NCBI RefSeq assembly: GCF_000817815.1
Contig: NZ_JPRD01000023.1
Coordinates: 62,001-126,000, forward strand
Source: Vibrio owensii CAIM 1854 = LMG 25443
Lineage (GTDB): Bacteria > Pseudomonadota > Gammaproteobacteria > Enterobacterales > Vibrionaceae
Length of the DNA: 64,000 nt
Direction of reading: 5' to 3'
Positions 43,509 to 51,415 of this stretch are shown here, one piece after another. A program made the translations under genes and the position numbers. The notes under the pieces are model-generated. The model was given only the letters and a program-made list of their open reading frames with translations. It searched no databases and was not told the origin of the DNA. Position 1 is the first letter of the stretch. Each line of letters begins with the position of its first letter.

Positions 43509-44843
43509 ATGTCTGCAACGCTCATTAAAAACGCCCGTGTAGTAAATGAAGGAACCATCACCAAAACCGATTTGCGAATTGTCGATCAACGAATCGAAAC
43601 CATCGCAACTGACATAGCAGCAAGGGAAGGTGATGTCGTTATCGATGCGAAAGGTTGCTATTTGATCCCTGGAATGATCGATGACCAAGTACATTTCCGC
43701 GAACCAGGACTGACTCATAAAGGCTCTATTGCAACCGAATCACGTGCAGCCGTCGCTGGTGGTATCACGAGCTTCATGGAAATGCCAAACGTAAGCCCAG
43801 CAACCACAACGATTGAAGCGTTGGAACGCAAATTTGCCATCGCGGAACAAAGCTCTCTGGCTAACTACTCTTTCTACCTTGGTGCAACTGAAGACAACCT
43901 TGAGCAAATCAAGTTACTCGATCCAAAGAAGCACTGTGGTGTGAAAGTCTTTATGGGCGCATCTACCGGAGATTTATTGGTAGAAGACGAGCAAGCGTTG
44001 GATGAGATTTTCCGTGATTCGCCAGTATTGATCGTAACGCACTGTGAAAGTGGCCCTGTCATTGCTCAGAACAAAGAACGCCTGTTGAAAGAGAAGTCGG
44101 AATTCACCATTGAAGACCACCCTGTACTTCGTGACGAAGAAGCTTGTTATGCCTCTTCTTCTTACGCCGTTGAGTTAGCGAAGAAGCACAACAGCCAACT
44201 GCACGTACTGCATATCACAACAGCAAAAGAATTGGCTTTGTTTGAAGCGGGCCCGATTCAAGGTAAGAACATCACCGCAGAAGCGTGTGTTCACCACCTC
44301 TGGTTTAGCAATGAAGACTATGCAGAGCGTGGTAACCAAATTAAATGCAACCCAGCCGTAAAATACCCAAGCGATCGTGAAGCGTTACTAAAGGCATTAA
44401 GCACAGGCCAGATTGATATTATTGCGACGGACCATGCCCCGCACACTTGGGAAGAAAAGCAAGTGCCTTACGACCAAGCACCTGCTGGCTTACCTTTGGT
44501 GCAACACGCACTACTCACGCTGTTTGATCAAGTGAGTCGCGGGCACATGACGATGGAGCAAGTGGTAGAGAAAACCGCTCACAACCCAGCGATTCGTTAT
44601 GGTGTTCAGGATCGCGGTTTTATTCGTGAAGGCTACTTTGCGGATTTGGTTCTTGTTGATGCCGCAGCACCAACGCCAGTGACGAACGAGAACAGCTTGT
44701 ACCATTGTGGTTGGTCGCCATTTGCTGGTCACCAGTTCTCGGCTCAAATTAAGAATACATGGGTCAATGGCGGTTTAGTGTATGCCAACCAGCAAGTGAA
44801 TGAGCAGGCTGCACACGCCATGCGATTGGTATTCGATCGCTAG
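43509..44843 (+). CDS. Dihydroorotase-type amidohydrolase, alternative class
   Basis: A 444-residue metal amidohydrolase of the type I/II dihydroorotase group, which would cyclise carbamoyl-aspartate in pyrimidine synthesis. The carbamylated lysine is K146 (GVKVFMG), His ligands are H178 (VTHCES) and H235 (HVLHIT), and D308 in ATDHAPH is the catalytic acid. In the first metal motif the usual HxH is D-D-Q-V-H (Q60, H62), as in a known variant class of dihydroorotases. Its place behind zur suggests a paralog used under zinc shortage. AAGGAG lies 12 bases before the ATG. Confidence 0.85.
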   Translation: MSATLIKNARVVNEGTITKTDLRIVDQRIETIATDIAAREGDVVIDAKGCYLIPGMIDDQVHFREPGLTHKGSIATESRAAVAGGITSFMEMPNVSPATTTIEALERKFAIAEQSSLANYSFYLGATEDNLEQIKLLDPKKHCGVKVFMGASTGDLLVEDEQALDEIFRDSPVLIVTHCESGPVIAQNKERLLKEKSEFTIEDHPVLRDEEACYASSSYAVELAKKHNSQLHVLHITTAKELALFEAGPIQGKNITAEACVHHLWFSNEDYAERGNQIKCNPAVKYPSDREALLKALSTGQIDIIATDHAPHTWEEKQVPYDQAPAGLPLVQHALLTLFDQVSRGHMTMEQVVEKTAHNPAIRYGVQDRGFIREGYFADLVLVDAAAPTPVTNENSLYHCGWSPFAGHQFSAQIKNTWVNGGLVYANQQVNEQAAHAMRLVFDR

Positions 44844-44991
44844 GATTCACTTTTTTCAGAAACTTAGATTATTTGAAAGCTCAGTTTATTTTCGAAAGCT
44901 TACATTTATCCGCTTTCTTTGAGCTTTATTTGTAGAAGTATAGTTGTCGTAGCTTGAGTGTCTTTAAGGCACCGAATAAAGAGAAATCAAT

Positions 44992-45552
44992 ATGTTAAGA
45001 AGAAATCCTACTGGTCACATGCCTGAAGTATCGGAAACGGCGTTCATTGATCCAACGGCGATCATCTGTGGCAAAGTAATCATTGAAGATAACGTTTTTA
45101 TTGGTCCTTACGCGGTGATTCGTGCCGATGAAGTGAACGAGCAAGGCGACATGGAAGCCATCGTTATCAAGCGCGATACCAACATTCAAGATGGCGTCGT
45201 TATCCACTCAAAAGCAGGTGCAGCCGTGACCATTGGAGAGCGTTCTTCGATTGCGCACCGTTCTATTATTCATGGCCCATGTGAAGTCAGTGATGACGTG
45301 TTTATCGGTTTTAACTCCGTGGTGTTTAATGCTGTGATTGGTACAGGTTGTGTGATTCGTCATAACTGCGTGGTAGATGGACTAGACTTGCCAGAGAACT
45401 TCCATGTTCCGCCGATGACCAATATCGGCGCCGACTTTGATTTGAACAGCATCTCGAAAGTGCCGCCAGAATACTCGGCGTTTTCGGAGTCTGTGGTTTC
45501 GGCAAACCACGAACTGGTTCAAGGCTACAGGAGAATTGCCAATGAGCTCTGA
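44992..45552 (+). CDS. Gamma-carbonic anhydrase family protein
   Basis: A 186-residue left-handed beta-helix protein with hexapeptide repeats (GKVIIEDNVFIGPYAVI and following). Zinc-site histidines H72 (VIHSKAG), H89 and H94 (IAHRSIIHG) are placed as in Cam/CaiE-type enzymes. It would hydrate CO2, possibly with iron or cobalt when zinc is short. It lies between the dihydroorotase and the COG0523 gene, overlapping the latter by 11 bases. A longer promoter gap (148 bases) precedes it without a visible operator. Confidence 0.85.
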   Translation: MLRRNPTGHMPEVSETAFIDPTAIICGKVIIEDNVFIGPYAVIRADEVNEQGDMEAIVIKRDTNIQDGVVIHSKAGAAVTIGERSSIAHRSIIHGPCEVSDDVFIGFNSVVFNAVIGTGCVIRHNCVVDGLDLPENFHVPPMTNIGADFDLNSISKVPPEYSAFSESVVSANHELVQGYRRIANEL

Positions 45553-46546
45553 TAATCAGCCCATACTTGGGGTTCCAACTAACATTATTACCGGGTTTTT
45601 GGGCGTCGGTAAAACCTCTGCGATTTTGAACCTGATGGCGAATAAGCCAGAGAACGAACGCTGGGCTGTTTTGGTGAATGAGTTTGGCGAAATCGGTGTT
45701 GATGGCAGTTTGGTTCAAGGGCAGCAAAGCGAAGAGCAGCAAGTCTTTATTCGTGAAGTACCCGGTGGTTGTATGTGCTGTGCGGCGGGATTACCAATGC
45801 AAATCGCACTGAATCAACTGCTGAATGAAGCAAAGCCCGACCGCTTGTTGATTGAGCCGACTGGCCTTGGGCATCCAAAAGAGGTGTTACAGGTTTTATC
45901 GACCGATCATTATCGACAAGTGTTGTCACTGCAAAAGAACATCACTTTAGTTGATGCTCGTAAACTGACAGATCTTCGTTACACCGAACACGATACATTC
46001 AATCAGCAAATTGCCATTGCCGATACGGTGGTGGGTAATAAGCTCGACCTCTATCAAGAGGGTGATACCCAGAAGCTAGAAGCTTACGTGGCGGAAGTTG
46101 GTCGTCCAAATACAAAAGTAATTTTCGCGGAGCACGGCGTGATCCCTTTTCATGAATTTGAAGGTGAAACAACCATTCATGAGCATCCACCGCACCATCA
46201 CCACCATCATGGGAGTGACAAGCCGTTGGCTTCAGACATGCCAATGCCTGAAAGTGGCATTATTAAAGCGACTAATGAAGGCGAAGGCTTCCAAAGTGTT
46301 GGTTGGCGCTTCTCACCGGAGAAAGTGTTTGACCGTCGGAAGCTGATTCCTTTGCTGGTAGAGCTAGAAGTCGAGCGCATGAAAGCCGTGTTTATTACGA
46401 GCGATGGCATTTATGGCTACAACTTAACGCCAGATGGACTAACCGAAGTGGAGTTGGATGATTGTGCCGAAAGCCGCATCGAATTGATCGCAGACAGCAT
46501 TGACGAACAATTTGAAGCCAAGCTGCTTTCGTGTGAATCAGTATAA
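45542..46546 (+). CDS. COG0523 (CobW/P47K-family) GTPase, zinc-metallochaperone type
   Basis: About 334 residues. The start at 45542 follows AGGAGAATTGCCA. Walker A GFLGVGKT at 18-25, the metal-binding GGCMCC at 75-80 and NKLD at 166-169 define the family; a His-rich stretch (HEHPPHHHHHHG, about 213-224) and a C-terminal CobW_C-like domain complete it. COG0523 proteins next to zur, dihydroorotase and gamma-carbonic anhydrase genes are the zinc-related subgroup (YeiR/ZigA-like), thought to deliver scarce zinc to client enzymes. The terminator after it ends the operon. Confidence 0.88.
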   Translation: MSSDNQPILGVPTNIITGFLGVGKTSAILNLMANKPENERWAVLVNEFGEIGVDGSLVQGQQSEEQQVFIREVPGGCMCCAAGLPMQIALNQLLNEAKPDRLLIEPTGLGHPKEVLQVLSTDHYRQVLSLQKNITLVDARKLTDLRYTEHDTFNQQIAIADTVVGNKLDLYQEGDTQKLEAYVAEVGRPNTKVIFAEHGVIPFHEFEGETTIHEHPPHHHHHHGSDKPLASDMPMPESGIIKATNEGEGFQSVGWRFSPEKVFDRRKLIPLLVELEVERMKAVFITSDGIYGYNLTPDGLTEVELDDCAESRIELIADSIDEQFEAKLLSCESV

Positions 46547-46558
46547 ACTTCGAACCTG

Positions 46559-46586
46559 GGCATCTCATTTCGTGAGGTGCCTTTTC
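46559..46586 (+). terminator. Terminator of the zur cassette
   Basis: GGCATCTCA, TTTCG loop, TGAGGTGCC, then TTTTCTTTC. Confidence 0.85.
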
Positions 46587-46703
46587 TTTCTTCTGATTAT
46601 TAGGTATTCGCTAATAGTTCTTAAGTCTTTATTCCTCTAATCCCCGGTAATTCAAATCGTTATCATACAATTTGATCAGCATACCCTTGGGGGAGGAAAA
46701 TCC

Positions 46704-47591
46704 ATGCGTGTAAAACAATTTCTCGCTTCACTATTGGTTGTAGTGAGTGCTTTCTCTTTGGCGAGTGAGCCAAACAAACAGGCGCAAAACGAAGCCACCA
46801 TCAATGCGTTTTTTGCTCAGTATCAGCTACTTGGAGAGCAAGGGTTCGATGCATTTGCTAAAGCGCGTGAAACCTTGTTTTCTGACGACAGCAAAACGCT
46901 TGTCAACGACGTAACAGCAACAGAATACAAAGGGAAAGCAGGGCACCTTGAGTCTATTAAAGACTGGTTTGAGATTTACCAAACTCAAGATGATTTTAGC
47001 TACCGTATTGCTCCTGTTTCGGAAGACGGACGAGTGAAGGTTGAGCTGTTCGGCACACTGATTCAAACCCAAGACGGTCAAAGCGATACCATCAAATCAG
47101 ATGGACATCGCTGGACGGAATATTTCACTTTCAATGACGCGGGTAAGATTGCGCTGCTACAAATTGATATGAATGTTTTGAGTCAGACGTACGATGCAGA
47201 GGCTCGTTCACAGTTGAGCCGAAACGACATCGCAAGTTTTGTTTACCAGTGGTTCGCAGGTTTTGACCATCAGCGCGAATCAGGGTACTTCCTTGCTCGT
47301 ATCGCAGAGCCCGTTGATATGGTGTACCCAGATTTCCCTATGCAGTCATACCAAGACTTTCTTCGTTGGTACAAAGGTGTCACGGACAACATCGTCTGGA
47401 ACTCGCACGATATCCAAGGCTTGACCATCAAGGGCGATCAAAACTCTGGCTGGGCCGTGAGTTACGATGTGGTTTGGAAAGCTAAAGCGAAGAACGGCGA
47501 TAACTACGACATGCGCGTGCATCAGGATCTAAAAATCATTTTGGATTCAGGCAGTTTGAAAATTGCCCAGTTGCGAGCAAAGGTGCTTTAA
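46704..47591 (+). CDS. Exported tandem SnoaL/NTF2-like protein
   Basis: A 295-residue protein with signal peptide (cleavage near SLA-SE) and GGAGG ahead of the ATG. Two similar half-domains of about 130 residues (NEATINAFFAQYQLLGEQGFDAF and NDIASFVYQWFAGFDHQRESGYF) have the cone-shaped NTF2 layout with a conserved pattern of Trp and Asp in each half. The function is unknown; periplasmic location inferred. It lies between the zinc cassette and the HD gene without a shared operator. Confidence 0.75.
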   Translation: MRVKQFLASLLVVVSAFSLASEPNKQAQNEATINAFFAQYQLLGEQGFDAFAKARETLFSDDSKTLVNDVTATEYKGKAGHLESIKDWFEIYQTQDDFSYRIAPVSEDGRVKVELFGTLIQTQDGQSDTIKSDGHRWTEYFTFNDAGKIALLQIDMNVLSQTYDAEARSQLSRNDIASFVYQWFAGFDHQRESGYFLARIAEPVDMVYPDFPMQSYQDFLRWYKGVTDNIVWNSHDIQGLTIKGDQNSGWAVSYDVVWKAKAKNGDNYDMRVHQDLKIILDSGSLKIAQLRAKVL

Positions 47592-47697
47592 CCAAGTGTT
47601 CGATATAGATGTTTAACCCTCTATTTGGAACAAAGGTTCGAGTGATTTGCTTCCTTCATGGAAGGCAATCCGCTAGTCTTTGGCAAAACAGACAGAG

Positions 47698-48273
47698 ATG
47701 AGTGTAAATATGATCGACAAGCTACCCGGCATTCTTACTTTTCTGCGTGAGGCGGAGCAGCTCAAAAGCACCTTGCGCACTGCTTGGACATCATCTGGTC
47801 GCCATGAGAGCACGGCTGAGCACACATGGCGATTGTGTTTGCTTGCCATGCTGGTGGCAGAACATTACCCGCATTTAGACATGCTAAAAGTGCTCAAGCT
47901 TTGCATTGTGCATGACTTAGCAGAAGCCGTGAGTGGCGACATTTCAGCGTTGGAGCAACACGATGGGCTGGATAAAAGTGCGCTAGAACTGGCGGATTTG
48001 AAACAGCTTATCGCTCCACTAGACGCGTCTATGCAACAGGAGTTGTTGGACCTTTGGTTGGAATATGACAGTGCCACTACCGAAGAAGCTCGCCTCACCA
48101 AAGCGTTGGATAAGTTAGAGACCATTCTGCAGCACACGCAAGGTGATAACCCTGTTGATTTCAATTACGCGTTTAATCTGGAATACGGCAAAAAGCACAC
48201 CGACTTTGATGATCTGACCAAAGCGCTTCGAGCGATCATCGATGAAGATACCCGCCGATTAGCTGAGCGTTAG
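47698..48273 (+). CDS. HD-domain hydrolase (YfbR/HDDC2-like 5'-nucleotidase)
   Basis: About 191 residues from the ATG at 47698; the TTG at 47680 is also possible. The HD motif VHDLAEA (about 83-89) with RHESTAEHTWR and the later D (in DKLETILQH) make the phosphohydrolase metal site of the YfbR/HDDC2 group, which dephosphorylates deoxynucleoside monophosphates. Ends at a strong terminator. Function on dNMPs is inferred from the family. Confidence 0.83.
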   Translation: MSVNMIDKLPGILTFLREAEQLKSTLRTAWTSSGRHESTAEHTWRLCLLAMLVAEHYPHLDMLKVLKLCIVHDLAEAVSGDISALEQHDGLDKSALELADLKQLIAPLDASMQQELLDLWLEYDSATTEEARLTKALDKLETILQHTQGDNPVDFNYAFNLEYGKKHTDFDDLTKALRAIIDEDTRRLAER

Positions 48274-48307
48274 TCCCGACTCTCTACTCAAGAACATCAC
48301 TATATTC

Positions 48308-48348
48308 AAAAGCACTTAGGCTTCTCTAGCGAGCTTAAGTGCTTTTTT
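48308..48348 (+). terminator. Terminator of the HD gene
   Basis: AAAAGCACTTAGGCT and AGCTTAAGTGCTTTT (one mismatch) followed by TT. Confidence 0.85.
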
Positions 48349-48425
48349 ACATTTGCGTTTTCTGCGCTCAGCAAGATCCTTTTTCAACCTTCTCTTCGAT
48401 CAAATTGCCTTCCTAGGTTGACATT

Positions 48426-48471
48426 GTTTGATGGTCAAACTAAATTGAAATCAAATAATTTGATAATCAAA
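48426..48471 (+). promoter_or_regulatory. Two palindromes TTTGA-N3-TCAAA, candidate MarR operators
   Basis: GTTTGA-TGG-TCAAAC (48426-48440) and TTTGA-TAA-TCAAA (48459-48471), centres 32 bases apart, three helical turns. A weaker TTGAAATCAA lies between. They stand 26-71 bases before the CDF start. The overlapping MarR gene is the natural binder. Confidence 0.7.
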
Positions 48472-48496
48472 CTAAAATTGGAAGGTAAGTGTCGCA

Positions 48497-49411
48497 ATGG
48501 CTGTATCGCAACATTCACATGATTTCGTTTCTCACAACCAAAAGGGTGAAAAACGCACGCTCTACGTATTGATTCTAACCGTGACCACTATGGTGGTGGA
48601 GATTGCTGCCGGAACCATGTTTGGCTCAATGGCATTGCTCGCAGATGGCTGGCATATGGGCACACACGCAGCGGCATTTTGTATTACTCTTTTTGCTTAC
48701 CGCTACGCGAAACAAAACGCGCACAATGACCGCTTCTCATTTGGTACGGGCAAAGTCAGTGTACTTGGCGGTTTTACCAGCGCGATTGCGTTGGGGATTG
48801 TGGCACTGATGATGATGGTCGAGTCGATTCATCGTCTCTTTAATCCAGAAAGTATCCAATTTAACGAGGCGATCATGGTGGCGGTAATTGGTCTAGTGGT
48901 TAACCTTGCAAGTATGCTACTTCTGCAAGATCACCATCATCATGGGCATGACCATCACGATCACCACTCTCACGATCATGGGCACGAACATCATCACGAC
49001 CACAACTTAACCGCTGCGTATTTTCACGTGCTGGCGGATACATTGACGTCTTTGCTGGCGATCGTGGCGCTGATTGTTGGTAAGTTTTACGGTTGGGTTT
49101 GGTTAGATGCCATGATGGGTATTGTCGGTGCTGTTGTGATTGGTAAATGGACCTTGGGCTTAATGAAGCAAACGGCGCCTGTGTTACTGGACGAGAGCAT
49201 CAACAAGTCTTACCGAGATGAGATTACAGAGACACTCACGCCTTATGCCGAGATCGTTGATTTACACATCTGGAAAGTGAGTGGTCACCATTACTCTGCG
49301 GCAATCGCACTGAAAAATCATAGCGACAAAACGCTGGATGAATTTAAGCAATTATTGAGTAAATTTGATAAGATTCACCACCTGACTTTGGAAGTTCAAA
49401 CGACTGACTGA
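48497..49411 (+). CDS. Cation diffusion facilitator with His-rich loop, DmeF-like
   Basis: A 304-residue inner-membrane exporter with six helices. Transport-site residues are D50 and H53 (ADGWHMGTHA) in helix 2 and H177/D181 (HVLADTLTS) in helix 5; a very His-rich loop (145-169) lies between helices 4 and 5 and a C-terminal cytoplasmic domain follows. The DGWHM-type helix 2 resembles the cobalt/nickel exporter DmeF rather than zinc-type ZitB. It overlaps the MarR gene by one base, so one operon. The exported metal (Zn, Co or Ni) is not decided. Confidence 0.87.
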   Translation: MAVSQHSHDFVSHNQKGEKRTLYVLILTVTTMVVEIAAGTMFGSMALLADGWHMGTHAAAFCITLFAYRYAKQNAHNDRFSFGTGKVSVLGGFTSAIALGIVALMMMVESIHRLFNPESIQFNEAIMVAVIGLVVNLASMLLLQDHHHHGHDHHDHHSHDHGHEHHHDHNLTAAYFHVLADTLTSLLAIVALIVGKFYGWVWLDAMMGIVGAVVIGKWTLGLMKQTAPVLLDESINKSYRDEITETLTPYAEIVDLHIWKVSGHHYSAAIALKNHSDKTLDEFKQLLSKFDKIHHLTLEVQTTD

Positions 49412-49827
49412 TGCGCGAATTAGAAAAGCTGAATCAAACGCTTACCGAGTTCTATGACAAAATGTCATCTTGGGAGCAATCTGTAGTAAAAGAAACGGGT
49501 TATTCACTGGCTCAAACTCACACCATCGAAGTGTTGGGTGGGCATGGTGCTATGCGTATGAAAGAGTTGGCTGAGAAACTCGGTATCACAACGGGTACGC
49601 TGACGGTTCAAATCGAGAAGTTGGTGAAAGCAGAGCTTATTGAGCGTTGCCCGCACCCAGAAGATCGTCGCGCAATTGTTGTGAAGCTCACACCAGCGGG
49701 TGAAGAGATTCACCGTCATCACAATCAACTTCATTTAGATTTGGTTCAAGACTTAACGCGTAATATCGACCCCGAGCATCAAGCGATTTTGTTCGCCTGC
49801 TTAGAGAAGATGAATCGAGAATTTTGA
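49411..49827 (+). CDS. MarR-family regulator, probably metal-responsive
   Basis: A 138-residue winged-helix regulator (MRMKELAEKLGITTGTLTVQIEKLVKAELIERCPHPEDRRAIVVKLTPAG). The start A of ATG is the last A of the CDF stop codon. H92, H95 and H96-like residues (HRHHNQLHLDL) lie in the dimer helix and could bind zinc or cobalt. It likely represses the CDF gene and itself through the paired palindromes, with metal as inducer. This is inference from the neighbourhood. Confidence 0.83.
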   Translation: MRELEKLNQTLTEFYDKMSSWEQSVVKETGYSLAQTHTIEVLGGHGAMRMKELAEKLGITTGTLTVQIEKLVKAELIERCPHPEDRRAIVVKLTPAGEEIHRHHNQLHLDLVQDLTRNIDPEHQAILFACLEKMNREF

Positions 49828-49851
49828 TTGGTTTTTTAAACCCTAAATAGC

Positions 49852-49886
49852 AAAAAAGTAGAGCACCGAAATGCTCTACTTTTTTA
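49852..49886. terminator. Bidirectional terminator
   Basis: AAAAAAGTAGAGCA and TGCTCTACTTTTTT between the MarR gene and the convergent small-protein operon. Confidence 0.9.
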
Positions 49887-50015
49887 TTATAAGCTCGATA
49901 GAATTTGCTCTATTGGTAATTGTGTAAACGCGTAAGTGACGCCAACACAGAATGCAGCGCCAGTAATGCCCATGGCGACTGTCGTTGCGAGTAGCAGAAG
50001 GGTAATCTTAGGCAT
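49887..50015 (-). CDS. 42-residue membrane protein
   Basis: A single hydrophobic helix (LLLLATTVAMGITGAAFCVGV) with short polar ends. Its ATG shares a base with the stop of the gene before it (TAATG), and AAGGAG lies inside that gene's end about 11 bases upstream, so translation is probably coupled. No family recognised. Confidence 0.6.
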   Translation of the reverse strand: MPKITLLLLATTVAMGITGAAFCVGVTYAFTQLPIEQILSSL

Positions 50016-50143
50016 TAGAGATTAAACTCCTTCTTAAAGGTTGGGTAAATGACACCATTAGCCTCTTGGTACGCTTTAAAGCCATACCCAAACGTTAGTG
50101 CTGCCATCACAATGGCAAATGCCGCAATGTTTCTTCCTTTCAT
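50015..50143 (-). CDS. 42-residue membrane-associated protein
   Basis: Starts MKGRNIAAFAIVMAALTFGY, one membrane helix, then YQEANGVIYPTFKKEFNL facing the other side. GAGAG/AAGG precede the ATG. It overlaps the next small gene by one base and lies 88 bases after the 111-residue gene on the same strand, so the three probably form an operon. Confidence 0.6.
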   Translation of the reverse strand: MKGRNIAAFAIVMAALTFGYGFKAYQEANGVIYPTFKKEFNL

Positions 50144-50231
50144 CCTTAAACTCTCAACTGTTTGTATTGAACAAAGGTAATAAACACTCTGCCAATAGTT
50201 TATCTATTGCTTATTAAATTCGGTTATTCAA

Positions 50232-50567
50232 TTACTGGGTAAAACACACGAACAGTACCCATGCTGTTGTTAGCACAAGTAGTGGTGTGAACACCTTCTG
50301 AATTGAAGCACCATCGGTTAGGTCATAAATCACGATCGATTCTTTATAGAACGCGCGTTTGAATGAACCAAAGCTGATTTCATTTTTAACGTCAGATTGC
50401 TCGTAGTGCTTGCGAGCTGAGTCTGTCATTTGAGACTCTAGATCTTGCATCTCGTATTCTTTGTTAAAAAACGCATCCCACGCCGAAATACGTGCAATAG
50501 CTTTTGGCGAACGATTGCCTTTCAGTTTTTCTAGACGCTTAGCGTATGCAGCTTGATATTTATCCAC
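50232..50567 (-). CDS. Small tail-anchored protein (111 residues)
   Basis: Starts at GTG 50567 with AGGA 7 bases upstream. The first 85 residues are charged and helical (YAKRLEKLKGNRSPKAIARISAWDAFFNKEYEM), and a single hydrophobic helix (VFTPLLVLTTAWVLFVCF) ends the protein, i.e. a tail anchor facing the cytoplasm. The family is not recognised. It heads the small-protein operon. Confidence 0.65.
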   Translation of the reverse strand: MDKYQAAYAKRLEKLKGNRSPKAIARISAWDAFFNKEYEMQDLESQMTDSARKHYEQSDVKNEISFGSFKRAFYKESIVIYDLTDGASIQKVFTPLLVLTTAWVLFVCFTQ

Positions 50568-51055
50568 GATGAATTCCTACATGAATAGACTGTAATGCAG
50601 AACACTGCTTTAAATGCTCTGCGCAGTGGTTGTAAAAATTAGAAAATGGGAATCAAAAGGAAATTTTTACATCAGTAGGAAAGTTGCAGATGAGGAAGTA
50701 CGGCATTTGATTGTTAAAGAGCGTAAGGAATGTCATCCCTTGTGCTGCGGATAATATGGGCTGCTTTTGGATGCGACAAACAAAAATAATTAGTGAAAAC
50801 AACAAGCAATCTTTGTTGCGAGATTGTCCATTCTGGGCATGGTGGGCTGCTTAAATTGGAGAAATGCTAAGTACAGCAAGGGCTTAAGCGGTGTTTCTCG
50901 GTGAGAGATTTTTAAGCACTTATGATAAATAAACTTCACAACTGCTAATTATAAATACATCAGAAAGCGATATTCTTTTTCTCGTTGGAGTGCTTAATAA
51001 AGATTGAGAGTTTGATTTTCTCATGCAATCCGCCGCAGTCTTTACTCCTTCTTTT
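50568..51055. other. Gene-free stretch, possible small-RNA gene upstream of a strong terminator
   Basis: No ORF with a ribosome binding site. GATAATATG near 50750 could be a -10 box. Because a terminator with no gene before it on the plus strand follows at 51056, a transcript probably starts somewhere here. Confidence 0.4.
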
Positions 51056-51115
51056 CACTCAATCCGAATATATTTCCCCCCTCCATGGTGATATTTGGAT
51101 TGAGTGTCTTTTTTT
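51056..51115 (+). terminator. Orphan Rho-independent terminator with C-rich loop
   Basis: CACTCAATCCGAATAT (51056-51071) pairs with ATATTTGGATTGAGTG (51091-51106) with one G-U pair, then TCTTTTTTT. The 19-base loop carries CCCCCCTCC, which could pair with Shine-Dalgarno sequences. No coding gene precedes it on this strand. Confidence 0.8.
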
Positions 51116-51155
51116 CTCAATGAGAGATGAAATAAGGAATAAGTAGCATAAAAAT

Positions 51156-51344
51156 ATGGAACAGCAGCAATTTAGTGCAATAAAGCAAAAACTGAATTCT
51201 TTGACGTTATCGCAATTGAATGAGGTTTATCAGTTGGTTCAGAATGCAACCAAACAGGAAGTGACAGTGCGTTTGAGTGAAGAAGAACGCCAATTCATCC
51301 ATCGACTGTTCGCCGAAGAGAGAACCGCGTCCTCCTATTCTTAG
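51156..51344 (+). CDS. Small hypothetical protein (62 residues)
   Basis: MEQQQFSAIKQKLNSLTLSQLNEVYQLVQ then TKQEVTVRLSEEERQFIHRLF: two amphipathic helices with a short beta strand between, the look of a small DNA-associated or antitoxin-like protein. The ribosome binding site is poor (AAGGAA is about 19 bases away). It begins 41 bases after the orphan terminator, which might act as its attenuator. Weakly supported. Confidence 0.45.
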   Translation: MEQQQFSAIKQKLNSLTLSQLNEVYQLVQNATKQEVTVRLSEEERQFIHRLFAEERTASSYS

Positions 51345-51415
51345 GGTATCCATTTACCTAAGTATCTAACCCTTTCGAAGGCTGCGCTTTAACCAAACAG
51401 CCCTGTCAAAAGCCG

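Noticed and set aside
46152..46410. Short frames on both strands inside the COG0523 gene at the His-rich stretch
   Set aside because: They are shadows of the CAY-rich codons and have no own start signals.
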